From Mytilus trossulus (lineage: Eukaryota; Mollusca; Bivalvia; Mytilida; Mytilidae), in the NCBI RefSeq assembly GCF_036588685.1, contig NC_086377.1:70996283-71060282 (forward strand): DNA of 64,000 nt, in the 5' to 3' direction. Made by a program: the position numbers and the translations under genes. Each line of letters begins with the position of its first letter. Position 1 is the first letter of the stretch. A model generated the notes under the pieces. That model worked only from the letters and a program-made list of their open reading frames with translations, ran no database searches and was not told the DNA's origin. Shown piece by piece: positions 40,362-52,800 of this stretch.

Positions 40362-41993
40362 AAACTAGAGGCTCTAAAGAGCCTGTGTCGCTCACCTTGG
40401 TCTATGTGAATATTAAACAAAGGAAGCAGATTGAAAATTGACTACAAAGGTCAATAACTCCTACAGGGGTCAATTGACCATTTCGTTCATGTTGACTTAT
40501 TTGTAGATCTTACTTTGCTGAACATTATTGCTGTTTACAGTTTACCTATATCTATAATAATATTCAAGATAATAACCAAAAACTGCAAAATTTCCTTAAA
40601 ATTACCAATTCAGGGGCCGCAACCCCAAAACATGTTGTCCAATTCGTCTGAAAATTTCAGGGCAGATAGATCTTGACCTGATTAACAATTTTACTTCATG
40701 TCAGATTTTCTCTAAATTATTTGGTTTTTGATTTATAAGCCAAAAACTGCATTTTACCCCTATGTTCTATTTTTAGACGTGGCGACCATCTTGGTTTGAT
40801 GGCCAGGTCACTGGACACATTTTTTAAACAAGAAACCCCAAAGATGATTGTGGCCAAGTTTGGATCAATTTGGCACAGCAGTTTCAGAGAAGAAGATTTT
40901 AGTAAAAGATATATAAAATTTACGAAAAATGGTTAAAAATTGACTTTAAAGGGCAATAACTCCTAAAGAGGTCAACTGACCATTTTGGTCATGTTGACTT
41001 ATTTGTAAATCTGACCTTGCTGAACATTATTGCTGTTTACAGTTTACCTATATCTATAATAATATTCAATATAATAACCAAAAACAGCAAAATTTCCTTA
41101 AAATTACCAATTCAGGGGCCGCAACCCAAAAACAGGTTGTCCAATTCATCTGAAAATTTCAGGGCAGATAGATCTTCACCTGATTAACAATTTTACCCAT
41201 TTCAGATTTGCTCTAAAGGATTTGGTTTTTGAGTTATAAGCCAAAAACTGCATTTTACCCCTATGTTCTATTTATAGCCATGGCGGTCATTTTGGTTAGT
41301 TGGCGGGGTCACCGGACACAATTTTTAAACTAGATACCCCAAAGATGATTGTGGCAAAGTTTCAAATAATTTGGCCCAGCAGTTTCAGAGGAGAAGATTT
41401 TTCTAAAAGATTACTAAGATTTACGAAAAATGGTTAAAAATTGACTATAAAGGGCAATAACTCCTAAAGTGGTCAACTGATCATTTTGGTCATGTTGACT
41501 TATTTGTAGATCTTACTTTGCTGAACATTATTGCTTTTTACAGTTTATCTCTATCTGAAATAATATTCAAGATAATAACCAAAAAACAACAAAATTTCCT
41601 TAAAATTACCAATTCAGGGGCAGCAACCTAACAACGGAATGTCAGATTCATCTGAAAATTTCAGGGCAGATAGATCTTAACTTGATTAACAATATTACCC
41701 CATGTCAGATTTGCCCTAAATGCTTTGGTTTTTGAGTTATAAGCCAAAAACTGCATTTTACCCCTATGTTCTATTTATAGCCATGGCGGCCATCTTGGTT
41801 AGTTGGCGGGGTCACCGGACACAATTTTTAAACTAGATACCCCAATGATGATTGTGGCCAAGTTTGGTTAAATTTGGCCTAGTAGTTTCAGAGGAGAAGA
41901 TTTTTGTAAAAGTTAACGCAGGACGACGACGGACGCCGGACGCCAAGTGATGAGAAAAGCTCACTTGGCCCTTTGGGCCAGGTGAGCTAAAAA
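40362..41993 (+). mobile_element. Hairpin-ended modular repeat, copy C
   Basis: TAAACTAG, hairpin AGGCTC-TAAA-GAGCCT, CGCTCACC at the left. Three units of about 490-500 bp follow, then GACGACGGACGCCGGACGC and the terminal hairpin with TTT loop. Unit-specific variants (for example AACAACGGAATGTCAGATTC in unit 3) are shared with copy D at 48339. Confidence 0.85.
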
Positions 41994-42175
41994 GAAGATG
42001 TGGTATAACTGCCAATGAGACAACTCTACATGAGAGACTAAATGACACAGAAATTAACTGCTATAGCACACCATATGACCTTTAACAATAAGCAAAGCTC
42101 ATACTGCATAGTTAGCTTTAAATGGCCCTGGAATCACAAATATAAAACGATTTAAAAGAGAAACCTAATGTCTGT
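41993..42175 (+). repeat. Dispersed SINE-like repeat, family S (good copy)
   Basis: AAGAAGATGTGGTATAACTG, CCAATGAGACAACTCTACAT, ATGACACAGAAATTAACTGC, GAGAAACCTAATG. It is inserted directly at the A-rich end of copy C. Confidence 0.7.
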
Positions 42176-42960
42176 CTGGCAAGGTTCATATTACCTTGAC
42201 TGTTTTCATGATTTTGTGGTTTGATTTGTTTCTCAGGTACTATAAGCGATAGGGCCACTATATTAAGGGTATAAAATGATTGAAAGGTAGTCATGTTGTG
42301 TGGCTTGGTTCATCTGACCGGAACTACGTTTTTATGGATCATAGATAATGTTTTAAGTTTATATGATACTTATGGTAAAACCTTCATATAACAGACATGA
42401 AATAAATCTTGTGTAAAGCACACGAGACATTTCAGAATGTTCTTTTTTGTTGAATAAGTGAAATTTTGAAATATTTATGTCTAGAACATCACCAAAGAGA
42501 CATTTAAGGCTAACACGTGCATCTGGTGCAACATAATTGGTGCAGTTAATGTTATTACCATTCTTGTGCATTAGATACTGAATTTGGAGTTACATAGATG
42601 TAATAAAATTTGTTATGAGTGCCAAGTATTCACTTATAAGCCACAATGTGTAAAAGAAACGCATTATAGGTCAAATTATGGCCTTCAACACGAAGCCTAT
42701 GCTCACAACGAACTTACTCACAAAAATGACTTAGTGTGAAACCATTCAAACAGGAAAACCAACGTTCTAATCTATATGTAGCTTGCTATAAAACCAGGTC
42801 TTATCCCCTATCTACCTCAGAAAATGCATGTACCATGTCAGGAATGAGACAGTTGTTATCCAGTCGTTTGATGTGTTTGATTTGAAAGCACTTGTATATC
42901 TAATGTAAATAAAACTTGTTATTTAGCTAAGACCGCTATTAAAAACAAGACAGGGTTAAC
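42176..42960. repeat. Mixed repeat fragments (families S and V)
   Basis: A diverged family-S copy at about 42605-42760 (GAGTGCCAAGTATTC, CCTTCAACACGAAGCC). A family-V fragment at about 42775-42900 (GCTTGCTATAAAACCAGGTC, CAGTCGTTTGATGTGTTTGA). No gene. Confidence 0.5.
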
Positions 42961-42967
42961 CACTAGT

Positions 42968-44020
42968 TTTTGTCGAGCCTGCAACTTTAGTTGCAGAAAG
43001 CTCGACATAGGGATAGTGATCTGGCGGTGCCGGCGGTGTTAGCTCACATCTTAAAAGCTTTATATTTTAGAAGGTGAATGACCTGGATGCTTCATACATT
43101 GTATATAGATGCCTCATGTTACAAAGTTTTCGTCAGTCACATGTCCAATGTCCTTGACCCAATGTTCATGGTTCAGTGACTACTTGAAAAAAAAGTTAAG
43201 ATTTTTTTGTAATGTTCAATTCTCTCTTATCATAAGTAGTTGGATAACTGTATTTGGTATCTGCGTACCTTGTAAGGTCCTCATGCCTGTCAGACAGTTT
43301 TCACTTGACCTCGACCTCATTTTATGGATCAATGAATAAGGTTAAGTTTTGGTGGTCAAGACCATAACTCAGATATTATAAGCAATAGTCTTGTATATAT
43401 TCGGTGTATAGAAGGACTGTAAGGTGTACATGTCCAGCTGGCAGGTGCCATCTGACCTTGACCTCTTTTTCATGCTTCAGTGGTTATAGTTAAATTTTTG
43501 TGTTTTGGTCTGTTTTTCTTATACTGTATGCAATAGGTCTACTACATTTGGTGTATGGAATGATTGTAAGGTGTACATGTCTAGCTGGCTGGTGTCATCT
43601 GACCTTTACCTAATTTTCATGGTTCAGTTGTCAAATTTAGGTTTTGAGTTTTTTTTTCTTATTTTATATACAATAGGTCAACTATATTTGATGTATGGAA
43701 ATATTTAATGATTCATATGTCAGTCATACAGGTTTTATTTGACCTCCTTTTTACGGTTTATTGCTCAGTGTTAAGTTTTTGTGTTTTAGTCTGCTTTTCT
43801 CAATCTATAAGCAATAGGTTAACTATATTTGTTGTTTGCTAAAAAATTGTCATTTAAGGACAATAACTCATATAAAGAGTGGCAGTCTACTGTACAGTTT
43901 CTGTACAGCTTGACTTGTTTGACCATCATGGCTAACGTGACTAAAAATAGAACATAGGTGTAAAATGCAGTTTTTTGGCTTATATCGTTGAAACTAAAGC
44001 ATTTTTTTTTTTTATCAAAT
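42968..44020 (+). mobile_element. Hairpin-led modular repeat, copy F (GTCGAGC type)
   Basis: Begins with hairpin GTCGAGC CTGCAAC-TTTA-GTTGCAG AAA GCTCGAC (42972-43006). At least four units of about 145 bp follow, each with TGACCTnnACCT, CATGGTTCAGT, AAGTTTTTGTGTTTT, GCAATAGGT and GGTGTATGGAATGATTGTAA. It ends in the AACATAGGTGTAAAATGCAG words shared with the AGCTCACC family. Open frames at 43109 and 43505 are by-products. Confidence 0.75.
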
Positions 44021-44212
44021 CTGAAAATAGTTTAAATGTTCATCAGATTAACACCTATATCATAAAGTATATATATATTCTTTTAAATGTTATCTCATCC
44101 GATATTTAATGCATTTTATATTTTTTATTATATATATTATTGTTTTAACTTCTCTGTTACCTTTGTACTATCATGGTTTTATGAGAAATCTACCCTTAAA
44201 TCTATTTTATTT

Positions 44213-45080
44213 GTGACGGATGTGCCATCATAACATGAAAGATCTGTGTCACAATGTTGACGGATGTGCCGTCATAACATGAAAGATGAGAGACTTGTAA
44301 TGGAATAGATATCTCCTAGTTGATATGATAGTCAAAAGTATAAGGTTTACCATTTTTATCATGATTAGGTTAATCTGTGTCATAATGTTGACGAATGTGC
44401 CATCATTACATAAAAGATCTGTGTCGTAATGTTGACAGATGTATCATTATAACATGAAAGATCTGTGTCATAATGTTGACGGATGTGCCATCATAACATG
44501 AAAGATCTGTGTCATAATGTTGACGGATGTGCCATCATAAACTGAAAGATCCGTGTCATAATGTTAACGGATGTGCCATCATAACATAAAAGATCTGTGT
44601 CATAATGTTGACGGATGTGCCATCATAACATAAAAGATCTGTGTCATAATGTTGACAAATGTATCATTATAACATGAAAGATCTGTGTCATAATGTTGAC
44701 GGATGTGCCATCATAACATGAAAGATCTGTGTCATAATGTTGACGGATGTGCCATCATAACATAAAAGATCTGTGTCATAATGTTGACAGATGTATCATT
44801 ATAACATGAAAGATCTGTGTCATAATGTTGACGGATGTGCCATCATAACATGAAAGATCCGTGTCATAATGTTAACGGATGTGCCGTCAAAACAACAAAA
44901 AATCTGTGTCATAATGTCGACGGATGTGCCGTCATAACATGAAAGATCTGCTTTTTAATGGTGACGAATGTGCCGTCATAACATGATATATGAGAGACTT
45001 GTAATGGAATAGATATCTCCTAGTTGATATGATAGTCACAAGTATAAGGTTTACCATTCTTATCATGATTAGGTTGATAA
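44213..45080 (+). repeat. 44-bp minisatellite with internal hairpin
   Basis: About 17 units with TGTGTCATAATGTTGACGGA and TGTGCCATCATAACATGAAA. Variants with CCGTCA form TGACGG-ATGTG-CCGTCA hairpins. A roughly 90-bp word (AGAGACTTGTAATGGAATAG ... TATCATGATTAGGTT) flanks both ends (44288-44375 and 44990-45075), so the array is bracketed by a direct repeat. Confidence 0.88.
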
Positions 45081-45600
45081 GTGGGTAAGTGTTTTTCTCA
45101 TTGTTAAATTTCCATACAGAATCAGATTTATCGACGTAAATTAGCTTCTAACGACATAAAGGATGTCTGTAGGTTGCATATCTACTAAGGCACAAATACA
45201 GGCATAAGTTTACATCAGAGCTCTATCTTCAGTTTTCTGTGTTATGAAGACTGTTCGCATGTGTGTCCTATTTTTTTTCTTATCCTTGTTGGAACTTCCT
45301 TCAATTAACGAATTTTAATAGTCCATTGGAAGTGGGTGGTTTTTTTTATTTTTATGAAAAAATATCTTAAACCAAGCGCAGGTCCAGCATTTATTGATAA
45401 TGCGGATTCTATGAATAGTTCCCATTAATTTTCGATCAGTGAAAATAAAACATACAAAGATATATTTTTATTTCTATAATTTTAATAATAAACTTTTTCA
45501 CAGCATTTTATTTTGTTATTTTATTGCATCCTTTCTGTTCTAGGATAGTATTTTTTCTTTTTCATTAATATAACATAAATATATTAAGCATTCCATACGA
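45081..45600. other. Intergenic, AT-rich
   Basis: Nothing recognised between the minisatellite and the 3' end of the mosaic gene. Confidence 0.35.
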
Positions 45601-45606
45601 TTTATT
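45601..45606 (-). promoter_or_regulatory. Candidate poly(A) signal of the mosaic gene
   Basis: TTTATT on the plus strand gives AATAAA on the gene strand about 50 nt after its stop codon. Confidence 0.5.
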
Positions 45607-45656
45607 ACGTTTATAGTCTTCATATATCCGTGTAAGGTTACAATGTGGACACCATT

Positions 45657-46879
45657 TTACACAGGGTAGCCATAAGCAATGTCATTGTCGGAATCGGCAT
45701 AGATGATAATTCCGGGTTTCACTTTCACAACCATCGGGTATAAAGAACTGATAGTATGATGTCCCGGTCCGATATCCGCCCTCGCAACAACGTAAGAAGA
45801 ATTTAAACTTTGTGTATCGTACACATGTGGGTTTTTATAAATAATACCTTTGCCGTCAATCTGAAGAAAGGAATATTCAGTACTCTTGGTGGTAATAAGA
45901 ATATGGTGTCTTAACCCATCATTAGGAATGGTAAACTCTTGAACCCCTCCCAGCTTCCCTTCTGGTTTGATAATAACCATGAAAGGAACGACTGGTTTAG
46001 TTTCTCCCTGTTGATAATAAACTGCCATTATTGGTTTGTCAGATTCTACTTTTATAGAGGCGTTGCTGTTTATATCTATGTAACCCCCAATTTTGTCGAC
46101 TACTTTTGTGGCTTGTTTGAAATGTTTGCCGAGGAGAGTGATGGATGTATTTGGATTTGTAGCGATTAAACGTAATATAAATTGTTTGTTGTCAAATAAT
46201 GGTGGTATAAAAAATGACGTTCCTAGTTCTTTAACTGGAGGTACCATTTCCAATAACTGGTTCATCAAACCACTATTCAAGGGTACTTTTGCCCCATCAA
46301 CCCCAGACTGCACTCCGATATCTTTGTTTGATTGGACTATCGTACCTGTGAGATCAGTATTACTTGAAAGTTCAAGGGTTCCCCTTTCTGCTAAGTGAAT
46401 GGAAATTGTATCCCCATCTCCATAGTTCGTATTGTTATAACTTATCGTTTCAGTCTTCTCGAGTAATTTCAATGTTATATTTACGTCTGTATTGACGGTT
46501 GTTGCAACGATTCCGATAAACGATTCCCCACCTCCAGAAGGGACGAAAGACGGAATAACATACGATGTTGATAGCTTTTCTTTAGGTAAAACAAAAAATC
46601 CTTCATTTGTAATTGAATCTTTATATAAGGCATATAAATCAGTTTTGCTGGACGTAAGTATGTGTACTCCTTTCTTTTCAATTTCGTTTCTAGTGACTTT
46701 GAATTCTGATGGAATATCGATTACTTGTGAAGCATTAAAGATCGATATGTTTTGACATAGTCCGATATCAGGGTTGTATATAACTAACCATTTAACTTTA
46801 GACGATGATAAATGTAATTTAAAGGTTGACATAAAACTAAGGAAACCATTGTTACGCATCAAGTAAAACTCTCCAGCAT
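45657..46879 (-). CDS. Mosaic gene, last exon: IgGFc-binding-type domain
   Basis: Acceptor TTCTTTTACAG|ATGCTGGAG; about 407 codons to TAA at 45659-45657. Segments such as ITNEGFFVLPKEKLSTSYVI, GIVATTVNTDVNITL, GTIVQSNKDIGVQSG and the repeated beta-strand pattern fit the IgGFc-binding domain of FCGBP-like proteins. The first ATG is internal: the exon starts in phase 1 and continues the stalk exon. Several N-x-S/T sites suit an extracellular protein. Confidence 0.85.
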
Positions 46880-49800
46880 CTGTAAAAGAAATGTCAAATC
46901 TTTGATCATAAATACTATACGTTTTTATTTATTTTGGTTATTGTGCTTTGTCTATATTCCTTTTTGTGCTTTTGTGTTACACATGTTTTGTTTCAAGTAT
47001 TAAGATTATAAATCAATATTGACTGCTTCAACCTATTTTTGACATTTTTACCTATTATGTCTCCTTGTTTTGTTCACACATCGTTGTTAATATAATTATG
47101 ATCATACTCGTGAGCGGTTTATCTAGCTTAAAAAACAGGTTTAATCTTCTTCAGAAAATGCATGTCAGGAACATAACAATTGTTATCCATTCGTTTGATG
47201 TGGGTTTTTTCTTTGGCGATTCGATTTGAGATTTCCCGTTCAAGTTTTGTGATTTTACTTTTTAGTAGCAATATGAAATTATACCATCTTCAGGCAAAAA
47301 CTATAAGGTACCAAAGACTACATCTCCATGTTCCATATGTGTGATACTTTATGAGGAATTACATGGGTTAGTTTAAATAGAAGTCATCATTAATTTTGTT
47401 GGCTGAAATAATTATCCCATTCGCGATTCAAAATTTCGAATATTTAACAGTTCGAATATCAACTAACCACACAAACCGATAAAGTAAACAAAATAGGAAT
47501 ACCTTACAAAATATAACCAAAGTTTAATAAGTTAGTAAATGGTTAATAAGTTTTCCTCCATTTTTTTGTCTGATAGAATAAAGGCGTAACAGGATACATT
47601 GACATGATAAGCGTCATTTGCTATGATTGGTATAACTGCCAACTAATGTGCAGTTGTCACGATACTGAATAAACACATTGGTAAACAGACGTCAATAAAT
47701 CGATCTGGTTCTTACTTTTTGTAATAGGACCTTTGCATGCTGCGAAAGGATCTACTGTTGTCGTCTGTTCAGCTGTTGTCGTCTGTTCATCTGTTGTTGT
47801 CATAGACTCTGTGGTTTGTTCAGTTGTTGTTTCTATTGTGGTTTCTTCTGTTGTCATTTGTGACGTCATTTCCTCTGTGGTCGAGATTGACTCAGTCGTT
47901 GCGTCCTCTGTCGTTGACACCTCTGCTGTTGTTGAAACTTCTTCAGTTATTTTCACCTCTTCAGATGTTGACACTTCTTCAGTCGTTGACACTTCTTCTG
48001 TTGTTGAAACTTCTTCAGTCGTCGTTGACACTTCGTCTGTTGTTGACACTTCGTCTGTTGTTGATATTGCAGCGTCGGTAGTCGACAATTCTTCTGAAGT
48101 CGATAGTTCTTTCGTCGTCCATGATTCTGAGGTTGCTTCTTCGTTGACGACAGGGGTTGTCACACTAGGTGTTATCGTTTCTGTTGTTATTTCATTATTT
48201 GTTGTTGTTGGTTTTTTTAGAAGATCTATGAAAAACAAGTACAAGTATACAAATGACGAAGGACAAACCTAATCTGTATTTACTACATCAAAATGATCAA
48301 CGTGTACTAGTATCTTTAAAACATATCTTATCATCATTAAACTAGAGGCTCTAAAGAGCCTGTGTCGCTCACCTTGGTCTATGTGAATATTAAACAAAGG
48401 AAGCAGATTGAAAATTGACTACAAAGGTCAATAACTCCTACAGAGGTCAATTGACCATTTCGTTCATGTTGACTTATTTGTAGATCTTACTTTGCTGAAC
48501 ATTATTGCTGTTTACAGTTTACCTATATCTATAATAATATTCAATATAAAACAGCAAAATTTCCTTAAAATTACCAATTCAGGGGCCGCAACCCAAAAAC
48601 AGGTTGTCCAATTCATCTGAAAATTTCAGGGCAGATAGATCTTGACCTGATTAACAATTTTACTTCATGTCAGATTTTCTCTAAATTATTTGGTTTTTGA
48701 GTTATAAGCCAAAAACTGCATTTTACCCCTATGTTCTATTTTTAGCTGTGGCGGCCATCTTGGTTTGATGGCCAGGTCACCGGACACATTTTTCAAACAA
48801 GAAACCCCAAAGATGATTGTGGCCAAGTTTGGATCAATTTGGCACAGCAGTTTCAGAGAAGAAGATTTTAGTAAAAGATATATAAAATTTACAAAAATGG
48901 TTAAAAATTGACTTTAAAGGGCAATAACTCCTAAAGAGGTCAACTGACCATTTTGGTCATGTTGACTTATTTGTAAATCTGACCTAGCTGAACATTATTG
49001 CTGTTTACAGTTTACCGATATCTATAATAATATTCAATATAATAACCAAAAACAGCAAAATTTCCTTAAAATTACCAATTCAGGGGCCGCAACCCAAAAA
49101 CAGGTTGTCCAATTCATCTGAAAATTTCAGGGCAGATAGATCTTCACCTGATTAACAATTTTACCCAATGTCAGATTTGCTCTAAATGCTTTGGTTTTTG
49201 AGTTATAAGCCAAAAACTGCATTTTACCCCTATGTTCTATTTATAGCCATGGCGGTCATCTTGATTAGTTGGCGGGGTCCCCGGACACAATTTTTCAACT
49301 AGATACCCCAATGATGATTGTGGCCAAGTTTCAAATAATTTGGCCCAGCAGTTTCAGAGGAGAAGATTTTTCTAAAAGATTACTAAGATTTACGAAAAAT
49401 GGTTAAAAATTGACTATAAAGGGCAATAACTCCTAAAGTGGTCAACTGATCATTTTGGTCATGTTGACTTATTTGTAGATCTTACTTTGCTGAACATTAT
49501 TGCTTTTTACAGTTTATCTCTATCTGAAATAATATTCAAGATAACAACCAAAAACAACAAAATTTCCTTAAAATTACCAATTCAGGGGCAGCAACCTAAC
49601 AACGGAATGTCAGATTCATCTGAAAATTTCAGAGCAGATAGATCTTAACCTGATTAACAATATTACCTCATGTCAGATTTGCCCTAAATGCTTTGGTTTT
49701 TGAGTTATAAGCCAAAAACTGCATTTTACCCCTATGTTCTATTTATAGCCATGGCGGCCATCTTGGTTAGTTGGCGGGGTCACCGGACACAATTTTTAAA

Positions 49801-52800
49801 CTAGATACCCCAATGATGATTGTGGCCAAGTTTGGTTAAATTTGGCCCAGTAGTTTCAGAGGAGAAGATTTTTGTAAAAGTTAACGCAGGACGACGACGG
49901 ACGACGACGACGGACGACGACGACGGACGACGACGGACGCCGGACGCCAAGTGATGAGAAAAGCTCACTTGGCCCTTCGGGCCAGGTGAGCTAAAAAATG
50001 AACATATACAATATGAAATGCATGCGTCCGAATCGCTTTACTGGATTTACCGTCATCAGCACCAAAGCTGAATATGTGACTTCAACTTCGTACTTTGTTT
50101 CACCTTTTTTATTAGAGCGTCACCGATGAGTCTTTTGTAGACGAAACGCGTGTCTGGCGCAACTACAAAATTACAATCCTGGTTTCTATAATGAGTTTAT
50201 TTAAAAGCCAAGGGTGTATATAAACCGAAACAATTAAAGAGCTACATAAACAAACCGACGTTAAAAATATCTAAATACTTTTATATAAGGTCAACTTTGC
50301 ATGAGTTACGTTGTTTAAACCTGAGTATTCTCCCATAGGCGTATGTCTATTGTGTGTCAATTTATGACACATGATTTGCAATTAAAAAGATATCCGAAGC
50401 AAAGGAAGATCGCTTTCATTGTCTTTTTTCATCTGAAAGAATTTCAACGGGGGATAAAATATGACACAATTTTAGAGCGCCCTCCCTGTATCGAGTGACG
50501 TGATAATATTTATCCATCTATATTAAAAACGTTTCTCCAGGTCCAAGTGGCTTCAAAACGACTAAATGTTTTGTCAGTGACATTGTTAATATGTTATTTT
50601 GTTTATATGTGTATCCATGCTTCGATTTAGAGGTTTTTCGATCGCAATTATAATTCTAACCAAACAACTTGATTTATGTGTACTAACTTAATAATTTATT
50701 TGATTGTATGCTCAAACATTGACCACAAAAAACTAAGGATTTTCATATCCCAGGCATAGATTACCTTAGCCATATTTGGCAAAACTTTTTGGAATTTTGG
50801 ATCATCAATGCTCTTCAATTTTGTACTTGTTTGGCTTTATAACTATTTTGATCTGAGCGTCACTGATGAGTATTATGAAGACGAAACGTGCGTCTGGCGT
50901 ACTAAATTATAATCCTGGTACCTTTGATAACTATATTATCTTACGTCATTCTCCTTTAAAGGATCAAATGATCAATTATGATACGGGGATTATTATCTAT
51001 CTTACCACAGCGAGAACAAGTAGAAAAACACCCATAACTTTTGATGTATAGTTCATTCTGACACACTATATCTTTATCTAGAAGATGACAATAGTGCATG
51101 TGCTGATTTTCATGGTCTAGACACGACTTGTCACCAGAGGGAGTCGTTTGAAAGTTTCCCGGTTCTTTGGTTACCAAGGCAACAGTTGAATCCATTGTTA
51201 CCACAGGAAGTGTTACACCAGAATTTGGATCCAGATCTAGTTAAAAGAAAGATTTATTCCAAAATTGCACAATAGAATAGAAAAATGAGGACAATATCAT
51301 AATATAAGTCATATGGTTCGCATACGAATCCATAGAGGGTAAGGCCGGAAGCCGAGTCCCGTATGAATTTTATTCACCCTCTATGGATCCGTAGGGGGTC
51401 AGTAGTTGACCGTATAACGAATTTATCGGACGCTGGACTTTTTCTGTGGCGTTTTGTTGAAAAATAAACAACGAAACACAACAACATTAATTAAATGGGG
51501 TTCGTGTTGTTTATTCTTTAGTTTTCTATGTTGTGTCATGTGTACTATTGTTTTTCTGTTTATATTATTCATTTTTAGCCATGGCGTTGTCAGTTTGTTT
51601 TAGATTTATGAGTTTGACTGTCCCTTTGGTATCTTTCGTCCCTCTTTTAATATATGACGTCGTCATTAACGCGTCATGAACCCCATATGAAACTTACTAA
51701 CCCCATACGATCTGATAGGGGGTCACCACGTGACGGCGTTAAACCAATCACAACGTGATATTTTACCCGCGGTGCGATACAAGTAGTTCACGATCGTTTT
51801 TAAAATCATTATTCACTTCCATAAAACCACGACATTATCAAGGCATGCTTTTTTGTTTGTTATTTTTTTTCTTTTTCCTTATGCATGGTCTTGGTTGTTC
51901 TTTTTTCAGTGAATTTCATCATTCCTATTTGTTATTTTTTTACAGTAGTTTTCCCACTATTATGACTTTTGCGACTATACCTTCCTAGTCCATTTGACGG
52001 CAATTTAATTTCGCTACTTTATAATATATTGACTTAATGCTTTTGAATAAGGGTAGATCCTTGTTTTGCAGATTCGCAACAAGTTATATTCGCGTTATCT
52101 TTCTATTCTCGAAAGTCACAAAAATAAGCGCTCCCGAAAATAGGATGGTACTCCTTAAAAATGTGTCTCACCACACCGATGACATGTTGAGTAGCAACCG
52201 GAAGTAATTATGTGCTGTTCGTTGAAGCAGTCCACATCAATGTTGATTTCTTTGCAGTAATGGTGTGTATCGTTGTCTTTACAGGCTTTGTCATCAGGTG
52301 GCGTTGTCGTTTGGATAGGCTGGCATAATAATGGGTTGATATCACAAAATAGATCTGAAAAGGTACGTAATGAAAAAAACAAACATTATCATAATAACTT
52401 AATAAACAATTTCTTACAATGTCCTGTACAAAGTAAGGAATATGGCAGTTGTTATTTAACAGTTCGTTTCTCTATATGTTGAAACTTGTATTTTCGTATG
52501 TTTAATGTTGCACTTCAGTGTTCTGTTGTTTCGTTGTTTTTCTCTTATAATTTATGTGTTTCCCTGGGTTTAAGTTTGTAACCCGGATTTGTTTTCTCTC
52601 AAAACACTACTGTGTGCCTTTATTTGTTTTGTTAACCAATGTTTGATATACGCGTATATTCCTGCCAGAATCGAAGCTACTGGGCTTATAATACCTTTGG
52701 GAACAAACAGATCATAAACAGACGTATCGACCACGTGGTAGTAGTGACATTACCGATACCATGCAACTCTACTGTAGCAGATGCGCATTTCGACAAATAA

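Noticed and set aside
47733-48272. 179-codon plus-strand open frame rich in Val/Ser (and 85-codon Leu-rich frame at 47824)
   Set aside because: It is antisense to the Thr/Ser/Glu stalk exon. The repeated codons give open frames on both strands, and only the minus strand has splice sites and phase continuity with neighbouring exons.
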